From NCBI GenBank assembly GCA_003557965.1, contig PWND01000001.1:1-7129 (forward strand): DNA of 7,129 bases, given 5' to 3'. This document shows, in pieces, positions 1-6,475 of the stretch. Each line of letters starts with the position of its first letter. Position 1 is the stretch's first letter. The stretch comes from Bacteroidales bacterium (GTDB lineage: Bacteria; Bacteroidota; Bacteroidia; Bacteroidales; UBA7960). Below the pieces are notes generated by a model. It made no database searches, had not been told where the DNA came from, and saw nothing but the letters and a program-made list of their open reading frames with translations. Both the position numbers and the translations under genes were made by a program.

Positions 1-725
1 ATTATCTTATCGTCAGGAATCACCTTGGCTTTAGAAAATTCAATGTGAAAATGTGGATCTGCAAGATCGCAGGTTGTAAATTTCCCATCTTCAATATGCA
101 CCACCTTGTCTTCCATTATTTTTACGGTTTTCCCATGCAAGAACCCCTCTGCTTCTTCTGTAATAACATTTAAAGTGCGGCCTCTTTTTGTTTCAAAGTT
201 ATACCTAATCTCTTCAGCCTGGAAACTATCTCCTGCTTCAGTAAATACTGGTTCGCCCCTGATAACTCCCAGTGAATCAGGAAGTCCTTTTGCAAACAAC
301 TCATTGGTTGCAAAACAGATTTCTACATAATCAGCTACTAAATGTATATTTTGATATTTTACATCAGCATTACCGTACAAAAAAACTTTCTGGTTCTTAA
401 AGTCAAAATCTATAGAATCAACGCATGTATAAATTACCCTGTCTTCAAGTATTACAGCAGATCCTTTAATTGGTTCTTCCGGCTCATCCGGCTCAGCATG
501 TTCTTCCTGTGAAACTGGTATAGTATCTCTGCCCGTCTCGTATGGTTCTGCTAAAGTATCATTTGTTAATAACAATTCATCCTGAAAAGTTGTTAACAAA
601 TTTCCTGTATGCATTAATGAATTCGATGAAGCTTTTGTTGCAGGTACAAAGTTTGCGTTTAGTAAGCTAACAAGCAATACTGTGGAAAAAATACCAAAAA
701 ACTTATTGATCTGTCTTGTAAGCAA
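1..725 (-). CDS. lptD: LPS-assembly protein LptD, N-terminal part (runs off left edge)
   Basis: This is the first 241 codons of a longer gene. LptD is the outer-membrane beta-barrel that inserts LPS into the outer leaflet; its N-terminal periplasmic OstA-like domain joins the LptA bridge. Visible parts are a signal peptide (basic start, hydrophobic residues about 9-22, cleavage near 24-30), an acidic Pro/Glu-rich linker at about 74-85, and an OstA-like beta domain from about residue 94 to the edge. The domain carries motifs I associate with Bacteroidota LptD, including LYGNADVKYQN, GEPVF, RYNFETKRG and FTTCD...PHF (Cys219, His225). Cys101 and Cys219 could take part in the disulfides known in LptD, which is inference. 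The frame is open back to a TAA at 738-740 and offers no ATG before residue 38, so the TTG at 723-725 is the chosen start. The gene is divergent from the amidase. Family assignment is confident; the barrel lies outside the window. Confidence 0.88.
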   Translation of the reverse strand, partial: MLTRQINKFFGIFSTVLLVSLLNANFVPATKASSNSLMHTGNLLTTFQDELLLTNDTLAEPYETGRDTIPVSQEEHAEPDEPEEPIKGSAVILEDRVIYTCVDSIDFDFKNQKVFLYGNADVKYQNIHLVADYVEICFATNELFAKGLPDSLGVIRGEPVFTEAGDSFQAEEIRYNFETKRGRTLNVITEEAEGFLHGKTVKIMEDKVVHIEDGKFTTCDLADPHFHIEFSKAKVIPDDKI

Positions 726-746
726 ATTTTTTAAATATTATTTTTG
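716..746 (+). promoter_or_regulatory. candidate promoter of the amidase-mlaD-dacB run
   Basis: TTG at 716-718 is followed after 20 bp by TATTTTTG at 739-746, an exact TAnnTTTG box with normal Bacteroidota spacing. It would start transcription near 753 and leave a leader of about 65 nt before the GTG at 819. The -33 half overlaps the first codons of the divergent lptD, so the two transcription units share this control region. Confidence 0.5.
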
Positions 747-791
747 TATAGGAAAATAATAATGCCTCATCTAACGTATTTTAGATAGCAG

Positions 792-799
792 CAAAACTA
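792..799 (-). promoter_or_regulatory. candidate -7 element for lptD
   Basis: Read on the minus strand this is TAGTTTTG, an exact match to the Bacteroidota -7 consensus TAnnTTTG, 66 bp upstream of the proposed lptD TTG start. The -33 side is weak: about 21 bp upstream there is only TTTC (821-824 on the minus strand), which lies inside the start of the amidase gene. Matching the -7 box is direct observation; promoter function is inferred. Confidence 0.4.
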
Positions 800-818
800 A
801 TGAAAAAAGACAATATTA

Positions 819-2027
819 GTGAAACGATTTTTTTTACTTTTTGTTATTTTTAACGCAATTGCATTCATTGCAAGCATAGCAGGCTTATCAGGAGCAAACT
901 TTAACCGCGGTTTCGTTAATACGGTTGTAATAGACCCGGGACATGGAGGCCGTGACCCCGGTGCATTGGGGCAAAACTCCAAAGAAAAAGACATAGCTCT
1001 TAGTATTTCTCTTAAGGTTGGTAATTACATAGAAAATTACCTGCCTGATGTAAATGTAATATATACAAGAACTGAAGATGTTTTTGTAAACCTTAATGAA
1101 AGAGCTGAAATTGCAAATAAAAATAATGCAGATTTATTTATTTCTATTCATTGTAATGCCAGCCCTAACAGGAATGCCATTGGAACTGAGACTTTTGTTA
1201 TGGGGTTAACAAAAAGTGAAGACAACCTCGCTGTTGCCAAAAAAGAAAATGCTGCAATTCTTTTTGAAGAAGATTACATGGATGCTTACGACGGTTATGA
1301 CCCGCACTCATCAGAGTCGCATATAATTTTTTCACTATATCAAAATGCACATTTGAATCAAAGTATTGAAGTAGCTTCTTTAATTCAAAATCAATTTAGA
1401 GACAGAGCCCGGCGCGTTGACAGAGGTGTAAAGCAAGGCCCTTTTATTGTGTTGTGGAGAGTAACCATGCCTTCTGTTTTAATTGAAGTGGGTTTTTTAG
1501 ACAATCCCATTGAAGAAAAGTATTTAATGAGTGAATCAGGGCAAAACCACATTGCATCCGCAATTTTCAGAGCATTCAGAGATTATAAACAAGAGCAGGA
1601 TGAATTAGCAATGCTAAGACAACGCAACCAAAAAATTCAAAATAATGTTGTTGAAAGTGGCCATGTAGAAAAAGAAAAGGACACAAGTCATTTAACTACT
1701 AATATTGCTGAAGACAAAACTACAGAACAAAGCGCTGAACAGGTTTATGAAGAAGGAAAAATATATTTTAAAGTGCAGTTTGCTGCTGCACAAAACAAGC
1801 GCCCTCTTGATTCTCCTGAATTTGATGATTTAGATGATGTTAGCTACTATTTTCACGAAGGGCTATATAAGTACACAGCCGGAAAAGCTGAAAGCTTAAG
1901 TGAAGCAGTAGAAATCCAAAGCAAGTTGCAAAATGCAGGGTTTAAAGATGCTTTTGTTGTTGCTTTTTATAATAATGAAAGAATATCTGCTTCGGAAGCC
2001 ATGAGAATTTTGCAAGCTGACAAATAA
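819..2027 (+). CDS. N-acetylmuramoyl-L-alanine amidase (Amidase_3) with C-terminal SPOR-like domain
   Basis: This is a zinc amidase that cuts the bond between N-acetylmuramic acid and the L-Ala of the peptide stem in the periplasm, typically at cell separation. Its 402 residues begin with an uncleaved or cleaved signal segment (about 4-24). The Amidase_3 domain spans about 35-257, with expected zinc ligands His42 (DPGHGG), Glu56 (SKEKD) and His111 (SIHCNA), and catalytic Glu223 in LIEVGFLDN. A polar, charged linker at about 258-312 leads to a SPOR-like domain at about 315-386 (FKVQFAAA, YKYTAG, AGFKDAFVV), which in this family binds denuded septal glycan. A family-typical insertion with an acidic DYMDAYDGYD stretch sits near 150-180. 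The start is GTG: the frame is closed by TGA at 801-803 and has no ATG near the start. The gene is first in a run with mlaD (33-nt gap) and dacB. It belongs to the AmiA/B/C family. Confidence 0.93.
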   Translation: MKRFFLLFVIFNAIAFIASIAGLSGANFNRGFVNTVVIDPGHGGRDPGALGQNSKEKDIALSISLKVGNYIENYLPDVNVIYTRTEDVFVNLNERAEIANKNNADLFISIHCNASPNRNAIGTETFVMGLTKSEDNLAVAKKENAAILFEEDYMDAYDGYDPHSSESHIIFSLYQNAHLNQSIEVASLIQNQFRDRARRVDRGVKQGPFIVLWRVTMPSVLIEVGFLDNPIEEKYLMSESGQNHIASAIFRAFRDYKQEQDELAMLRQRNQKIQNNVVESGHVEKEKDTSHLTTNIAEDKTTEQSAEQVYEEGKIYFKVQFAAAQNKRPLDSPEFDDLDDVSYYFHEGLYKYTAGKAESLSEAVEIQSKLQNAGFKDAFVVAFYNNERISASEAMRILQADK

Positions 2028-2060
2028 AAATAATTAATTACCAATAAAAAAACTATAACA

Positions 2061-3020
2061 TTGAAAATTCGCATTAGAAGAGAGATAAAAATTGGGTTTG
2101 TTGTTGTTGCAACAATTCTTTTGTTTATCTGGGGGCTAAACTATCTTAAAGGTACAGATATTTTCACCAGGCAAATAAAGTTTTATGCAGAATATGAGCA
2201 GGTTAGCGGCCTGATAGAATCAAACCCTGTTACTATTAGCGGCGTTAAAGTGGGTCAAGTGAATAAAATATTTTTTCACCCCGATAAAAGCGGAAGAATT
2301 ATTGTAGAAAGTATTGTTGACAGGTCGGTTAATATCCCCGACAACTCTATCGCAAGGCTATATAGCTCAGATTTACTTGGAACCAGGGAAATTGAAATTG
2401 TTTTAGGTAACTCCGAAACACATATTAGTGACGGAGATACACTCAAAACACATATTCAGGCTTCTATCCAGGAAGAAGTAAGCCAGCAAATGCTGCCATT
2501 TAAAAAGCAAGCTGAGAACTTAATTGCTCAAGTTGACTCCGTTTTAGCGGTTATTCAGTATGTTTTCAATGAAGAAACCAGGGATAATATTGGTGAAAGC
2601 CTTGAAAACATAAAACTTACTTTACAAAACTTTGAACGGACAACACATACCCTTGACACTACTTTTTATGTTCAGGCGCATAGAATTGCAAATATTATTC
2701 GAAATGCTGAATCAATTACATACAACCTGAAGAAAAACAATGAAGCAATTACTAATATTATTAATAATTTCGAAGCAGTTTCTGACAGCCTTGCAACAGC
2801 TAATATCAAGCAAACTATAAATAATGCTGAATCCGCTATTGCGGAACTGAATATTATGCTAAAAAAAATAAACGAAAGTGAAGGTTCTTTAGGGCTTTTG
2901 ATAAATGACACAACCCTATACATAAACCTTGAAAAATCATCAAAACAGCTTGAAGAACTGTTGGAAGATATTAACAAAGACCCGCGAAAATATTTTAACA
3001 TTTCTGTTTTTGGCAGATAA
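2061..3020 (+). CDS. mlaD: MCE/MlaD-family phospholipid transport protein
   Basis: MlaD-type proteins are the periplasmic substrate-binding subunits of MlaFED-like ABC systems that move phospholipids between inner and outer membrane. The 319-residue protein has a short basic N-terminus (RIRREIK), one membrane helix at about 12-27, an MCE beta-barrel domain at about 38-116 (VSGLIESNPVTISGVKVG and YSSDLLGTREIEIVLG), then a long helical, Asn-rich, coiled-coil-like tail at about 135-305. It ends in DPRKYFNISVFG, resembling the conserved end of Bacteroidota MCE proteins. TTG at 2061 is taken as start because it places the family-typical basic motif and membrane helix immediately at the N-terminus, and no ATG exists upstream in frame. 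It lies 33 nt after the amidase and 10 nt before dacB, so co-transcription is likely. The permease (MlaE) and ATPase (MlaF) are not in the window, so the partner transporter is encoded elsewhere. Confidence 0.88.
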   Translation: MKIRIRREIKIGFVVVATILLFIWGLNYLKGTDIFTRQIKFYAEYEQVSGLIESNPVTISGVKVGQVNKIFFHPDKSGRIIVESIVDRSVNIPDNSIARLYSSDLLGTREIEIVLGNSETHISDGDTLKTHIQASIQEEVSQQMLPFKKQAENLIAQVDSVLAVIQYVFNEETRDNIGESLENIKLTLQNFERTTHTLDTTFYVQAHRIANIIRNAESITYNLKKNNEAITNIINNFEAVSDSLATANIKQTINNAESAIAELNIMLKKINESEGSLGLLINDTTLYINLEKSSKQLEELLEDINKDPRKYFNISVFGR

Positions 3021-3030
3021 GCTTTTTTTT

Positions 3031-4527
3031 ATGAAAATTAAATTGTTATCTTTTTCCATGATACTGGTATTAATGTTTTCATCATGGAATGTATCAACTT
3101 GTGACGATTCAGTATCAGAAAGTTTTTATAATGCTGTAACGGCATTTTCTGAACATCCCGGAATAGTTTCCGCAAATTGGGGTTTATCTGTATTTTGTGT
3201 AAAAAATGAGAAAGAAATTTTTTCATATAATAGCCACAAATCTTTAAGCCCGGCATCCACATTAAAAGCTTTAACCACATCAACTGCTCTGTCGCTTCTA
3301 AGTAAAGATTATCAATACAAAACCTTGCTCATGCATTGTGGACATATTGACCAAAACAATACTTTGCAAGGCAATTTATATATTATCGGTTCGGGAGACC
3401 CTTCCCTGGGCTCTTCAAGAATGCATGATTCTTTATCTGTTAATAATGTTTTAGATTATTTTCACAAAGCTGTCGAAAATTTGGGTATAAAAAATATAAG
3501 TGGTGATATAATAGCAGATACGAGAATTTTTGAAAAACAACTTGTTTCTCCAAAATGGTTGTGGGAGGATATTGGAAATTACTTTGGTGCCGGCACAAGT
3601 GGTTTATCAGTGAATGAAAACGAATATACGGTATATTTTAAAGCTGCTAAAAGCCTGAACCAGCCGGCTGAAGTAGTAAAAGTTGAGCCTGCAGTTAGCG
3701 GTATGATATTAAAAAACCACGTTAGCACAGCAAAAGCCGGTACAGGTGATAATGTTTATATTTATGGCGCACCTTACTCTATTGAAAGATGGCTTACCGG
3801 AACTGTTCCATTAGGCGCAAACATGTTTGGAGTCAGAGGCTCTTTACCTGACCCTGCATTATATTTTGCAAACGCTTTTCACCAACATCTCATAGTTAAT
3901 GATATTAATGTGCAAGGTAAAGCTGTTGCAGTTCATCATAATGATAATAGGGCTTTCGATATTTCATCTTTAAGAGAAATTTCAGCATGGACATCCCCAA
4001 CACTTGAAGAAATATCATATAGAACAAATATGGCAAGTGTAAACTCTTATGCTGAAAGCCTTTTAAAAACAATTTCCCTAATAGAGTCAGATTATGGAAA
4101 CACCAACGATGGCATCAGAATAATGCTTGACTTTTGGGAAAAAAAAGGTGTTAATATTAATGGCACCAGTCTACACGATGGTAGTGGCCTCTCTCCTTCT
4201 AACCGGATAACAACAAATGCTTTGGCCCACTCAATGTCAATAGTTGCAAATGATACTATTATTTACGAAAGTTTTATAAAAGGGCTTCCGGTTGCAGGAA
4301 AATCAGGATCACTGAAAAACTTTTTTTCAGGTACAATATCAGAAAACAACCTAAAAGCTAAAAGTGGATTTCTTAGTAATGTAAGGGGGTTTACAGGCTT
4401 TACAACTACAAAGTCAGGGAGGTTGCTTGCTTTTGCTTTTATTGTAAACGACTTTAACGGGACTCATGCTGCTTTAAGAGGAAAAATGAATCACATAATG
4501 AATTCTATTGCAGAAAACATTGAATAA
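3031..4527 (+). CDS. dacB: D-alanyl-D-alanine carboxypeptidase/endopeptidase, PBP4 family (peptidase S13)
   Basis: This is a periplasmic penicillin-binding protein that removes the terminal D-Ala from peptidoglycan stems and can cut DD-crosslinks. The 498 residues carry the three active-site motifs: S76-T-L-K79 (SxxK, nucleophile Ser76), S336-V-N338 (SxN, in SVNSYAESLLK) and K444-S-G446 (KTG box, here KSG). Also present are the family's DGSGLS block (383-388) and the large insert between the SxxK and SxN motifs. I chose ATG 3031 instead of an in-frame start inside mlaD (2929) because it begins a proper signal segment (KIKLLSFSMILVLMF) and leaves a 10-nt gap after mlaD. The signal ends in VSTCDDS: Cys24 could be lipidated, but Thr before it fits the lipobox poorly, so a cleaved or tethered form are both possible. 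It is last in the envelope run; no hairpin terminator is visible after it. Confidence 0.92.
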   Translation: MKIKLLSFSMILVLMFSSWNVSTCDDSVSESFYNAVTAFSEHPGIVSANWGLSVFCVKNEKEIFSYNSHKSLSPASTLKALTTSTALSLLSKDYQYKTLLMHCGHIDQNNTLQGNLYIIGSGDPSLGSSRMHDSLSVNNVLDYFHKAVENLGIKNISGDIIADTRIFEKQLVSPKWLWEDIGNYFGAGTSGLSVNENEYTVYFKAAKSLNQPAEVVKVEPAVSGMILKNHVSTAKAGTGDNVYIYGAPYSIERWLTGTVPLGANMFGVRGSLPDPALYFANAFHQHLIVNDINVQGKAVAVHHNDNRAFDISSLREISAWTSPTLEEISYRTNMASVNSYAESLLKTISLIESDYGNTNDGIRIMLDFWEKKGVNINGTSLHDGSGLSPSNRITTNALAHSMSIVANDTIIYESFIKGLPVAGKSGSLKNFFSGTISENNLKAKSGFLSNVRGFTGFTTTKSGRLLAFAFIVNDFNGTHAALRGKMNHIMNSIAENIE

Positions 4528-4566
4528 ATATTTCCTGAAATTAATTAAAATATTTCTAAAAAAACT

Positions 4567-4595
4567 TTTGGTTTCAATATAAAGTTATAATTTAG
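4567..4595 (+). promoter_or_regulatory. candidate promoter of ilvE
   Basis: TTTG at 4567-4570 is followed after 17 bp by TAATTTAG at 4588-4595, one mismatch from TAnnTTTG. It would leave a leader of about 35 nt before the ATG at 4638. It lies in the 110-bp gap after dacB, which suggests that ilvE is transcribed separately from the envelope genes. No leader peptide or attenuator is visible in so short a leader. Confidence 0.45.
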
Positions 4596-4637
4596 CAAAT
4601 AAGCAAATTATTCTTAAACATATAAATCAAATATATC

Positions 4638-5657
4638 ATGGAAAACATTAATTGGAGCACACTCCCGTTTGGATACTTTAAAACAGATTACAATGTAAGG
4701 TGCTATTATCGTAATGGTAAATGGGGTTTAATAGAAACTTCATCATCCGAATATATTAACATGCACATGGCAGCCACATGCCTTCACTATGGACAGGAAG
4801 CTTTTGAAGGGATGAAAGCATACAGGGGCAAAGATGGCAAAATCAGGCTATTTAGATGGGAGGAAAACGCTAAAAGGATGGGAAGGTCGGCTGATGGCAT
4901 TTTAATGGCAAAAGTGCCTCAGGAGCTGTTCTATGAAATGGTTGTTAAAGCTGTAAAACTTAACGAAAAGTATATTCCGCCTTATGGGCATGGAGCTGCG
5001 CTGTATATAAGGCCATTGCTTATTGGAACAGGGCCTCAGATTGGCGTGAAACCAGCAGAAGAATACATGTTTATGGTGTTTGTAGGGCCGGTAGGGCCAT
5101 ACTTTAAGGAAGGTTTTAATCCCGTTACCCTTCAGATTGTTAGAGATTTTGACAGAGCAGCACCACAAGGCACAGGACATATTAAAGTAGGCGGCAATTA
5201 TGCCGGAAGCCTATTTGCAGCAAACAGGGCGAAAGAAGAAGGATTCCCCGCTGTTCTGTTTTTGGAAGCAAAAGAGAAAAAATATATTGACGAAGCCGGG
5301 CCTGCAAACTTTTTTGCTATTAAAAATAATTCATACATTACACCAAAAAGCGATTCAATATTACCGTCAATTACTAATATGAGCCTGATGCAACTTGCAG
5401 AAGATATGGGAATGAACGTTGAAAGACGAAAAGTAGCCGTTGAAGAACTTGATGGCTTCGAAGAAGCAGGAGCTTGTGGAACTGCTGCAATTATATCCCC
5501 TATTGGAAAATTGGTTGACAGAGAAACAGGCAAAGAATATGTTTTTAGTAAAGACGGAAAAGCAGGGACTAAATCAACAAAATTGTATAATAAACTTCAG
5601 GCTATTCAATACGGAGATGAGCCCGATACTCATAACTGGGTTACTATTCTTGATTAA
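4638..5657 (+). CDS. ilvE: branched-chain amino acid aminotransferase (class IV, PLP)
   Basis: This cytoplasmic enzyme swaps amino groups between glutamate and the 2-oxo acids of leucine, isoleucine and valine, the last step of their synthesis and the first of their breakdown. The 339 residues match the longer bacterial/eukaryotic-type BCAT. Motifs are LHYGQEAFEGMKAYRG (49-64), YIRPLLIGTG (123-132) and GHIKVGGNYAG (180-190), with PLP-binding Lys183. IDEAGPANFF (217-226) supplies Glu219, expected to contact the cofactor ring nitrogen, and CGTAA (280-284) is the late loop expected to bind the cofactor phosphate or substrate. Start ATG 4638 gives the usual short N-terminus; no Shine-Dalgarno is seen. 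It has its own candidate promoter and terminator, so it is probably monocistronic, with no other ilv or leu gene beside it. It converges with rseC. Family identity is very secure. Confidence 0.96.
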   Translation: MENINWSTLPFGYFKTDYNVRCYYRNGKWGLIETSSSEYINMHMAATCLHYGQEAFEGMKAYRGKDGKIRLFRWEENAKRMGRSADGILMAKVPQELFYEMVVKAVKLNEKYIPPYGHGAALYIRPLLIGTGPQIGVKPAEEYMFMVFVGPVGPYFKEGFNPVTLQIVRDFDRAAPQGTGHIKVGGNYAGSLFAANRAKEEGFPAVLFLEAKEKKYIDEAGPANFFAIKNNSYITPKSDSILPSITNMSLMQLAEDMGMNVERRKVAVEELDGFEEAGACGTAAIISPIGKLVDRETGKEYVFSKDGKAGTKSTKLYNKLQAIQYGDEPDTHNWVTILD

Positions 5658-5675
5658 ATTAAACGGAAATTACAG

Positions 5676-5712
5676 AACCGTGTAGTTTAACAAAAACTCC
5701 ACGGTTTTTTTT
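5676..5712 (+). terminator. intrinsic terminator after ilvE
   Basis: AACCGTG (5676-5682) pairs with CACGGTT (5700-5706) and AGTTT (5684-5688) with AAACT (5694-5698). This gives a 13-position stem with one T-C mismatch and a five-base AACAA loop. The stem runs into eight T residues (5705-5712), and begins 19 nt after the ilvE stop. On the minus strand the base after the stem is not a good U tract, so it should act mainly on ilvE transcripts and only weakly on convergent rseC transcripts. Confidence 0.9.
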
Positions 5713-5752
5713 CTAATAATCAGCATTATAGCAAGAAATAAAACCTCTAATG

Positions 5753-6175
5753 CTATTCCTTTAGTTTGAAGTTAAATGTTTCTCTGACCTTATCACGATA
5801 CTTATACAGCAGTAAATAGTATGGGAGCATTAATGTAATTGCTGTAAGAGCTGATAACAATTCATCAGAAGTAATTGCCATCATTATTATTAATACAAAA
5901 ACAAGAATTAAAAAAGGTATCAAATAGCCCATTAATAAAGCTCTGTAGCCAAGACTTTGTTTCAAACAAATTGTAACCTCCTCCCCTTTTTGATACGTTT
6001 TTCCTTCCGAAACCTTTACCTCTACAAGCTTATCTGTATTTTCAGCAATACCGCAATAACTTTGGGATTTACATGTTGCACATGCAGTTTGAGGCTTTAT
6101 TCTGACAATTACAATATTGCCGGATTGCTTTTCAACTTCGCCCGGATGCTCAATTGTTTCTTTACGATTACGCAT
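5753..6175 (-). CDS. rseC: RseC/MucC-family inner-membrane protein (SoxR-reducing system related)
   Basis: The family is known from sigma-E regulation (RseC, MucC) and from the Rnf-linked system that re-reduces SoxR; the exact job in Bacteroidota is unclear. The 140 residues start with a soluble N-terminal part (IEHPGEVEKQSGNIVIVRI) holding a cysteine cluster C32-x2-C35-x5-C41-G, followed by a short beta-rich stretch to about residue 72. Two membrane helices follow, at about 78-101 and 105-125, and then a basic tail. The E. coli protein has one more Cys before this cluster; the position is not Cys here, while an extra Cys70 lies just before the first helix. The ATG at 6173-6175 fits the family start. 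Rnf genes often follow rseC in this phylum, but here the gene ends 40 nt from the ilvE terminator, so it stands alone at its 3' side. Confidence 0.88.
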   Translation of the reverse strand: MRNRKETIEHPGEVEKQSGNIVIVRIKPQTACATCKSQSYCGIAENTDKLVEVKVSEGKTYQKGEEVTICLKQSLGYRALLMGYLIPFLILVFVLIIMMAITSDELLSALTAITLMLPYYLLLYKYRDKVRETFNFKLKE

Positions 6176-6183
6176 AAAAAATG

Positions 6184-6197
6184 TTTTTGCAAAAATA
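6184..6197 (-). promoter_or_regulatory. candidate -7 box and palindrome before rseC
   Basis: On the minus strand, TATTTTTG (6190-6197) exactly fits TAnnTTTG and ends 14 nt before the rseC ATG. It overlaps a perfect 12-bp palindrome, TTTTTGCAAAAA (6184-6195), which could be an operator or chance in A/T-rich DNA. No TTTG is found at the normal distance upstream, so the promoter call is tentative. Confidence 0.3.
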
Positions 6198-6298
6198 CTG
6201 ATTTTATTTAGATGATAGAGTCTACCTGTCCGGTAAACTGTTAATCTTAATACAATGCAGTCAGCCCGGTTAACTTTTCGCCTGCTGATGTATAAATT

Positions 6299-6373
6299 GA
6301 TTTATCTAATTTTCAATTATTTAAAAATTAACGATTTATAATAATAACCAGCAACCTGTTAAATTCGATTTAT
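6299..6373. repeat. three GATTTAT heptamers at exact 34-bp spacing
   Basis: GATTTAT begins at 6299, 6333 and 6367, with exactly 34 bp between starts. The first and third copies share a longer match (14 of 15 positions, GATTTAT-c/t-TAATTTT); the middle copy shares only the heptamer. In DNA this A+T-rich some recurrence is expected by chance, so a protein-binding role is only a possibility. Confidence 0.3.
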
Positions 6374-6449
6374 TTAATTTTTTTTAAAATTAATTTGTTA
6401 ATAATTAAAAAAAAACTTTATTTTGTAAAAGGATAAAAAACAGATTACA

Positions 6450-6475
6450 TTGATTTAATATTTAGATTTAATATT
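6450..6475. repeat. 13-bp tandem duplication
   Basis: TTGATTTAATATT (6450-6462) is followed directly by TAGATTTAATATT (6463-6475), 12 of 13 positions identical. It lies about 137-162 bp before the FG-GAP gene and shares the GATTTA core with the three upstream heptamers. It may be a simple slippage duplication or a pair of binding sites. Confidence 0.45.

Noticed and set aside
106..330. Plus-strand open frame of 74 codons inside the lptD region
   Set aside because: It is antisense to lptD, whose minus-strand translation gives a coherent signal peptide and OstA-like domain; the plus-strand product is low-complexity and resembles no family.
2672..3001. Minus-strand open frame of 109 codons within mlaD
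   Set aside because: It is the complement of the Asn/Ile-rich helical tail of mlaD, giving a Ser/Phe/Ile-rich sequence typical of antisense shadows.
2929..3030. 34-codon N-terminal extension of dacB overlapping the end of mlaD
   Set aside because: The extension is mlaD coding sequence read in another frame; ATG 3031 starts directly at a signal segment and fits the family.
4520..4555. Possible hairpin of AAATATTT repeats after dacB as terminator
   Set aside because: The arms contain no G or C, the loop is long and the self-complementary octamer is expected in such A+T-rich DNA.
4902..5533. Minus-strand open frames inside ilvE (92 and 111 codons)
   Set aside because: They are shadows of the highly conserved ilvE gene, with Cys/His/Arg-rich or Ser-rich products and no family features.
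5440..5685. Plus-strand 81-codon frame overlapping the end of ilvE
   Set aside because: It is out-of-frame reading of ilvE, and runs into the terminator.
5957..6211. Plus-strand 84-codon frame opposite rseC
   Set aside because: It is antisense to rseC, whose own translation shows the cysteine cluster and two membrane helices.
6222..6290. G+C-richer patch as a tRNA, small RNA or insertion-element remnant
   Set aside because: No cloverleaf arms, no TTC-loop-like motif, only 4-5 bp complementary pieces, and no terminal repeats or target duplications.
6375..6416. Poly-T and poly-A runs forming a hairpin or terminator
   Set aside because: The pairing is only A-T homopolymer, interrupted, with no G+C stem and no gene ending near it.
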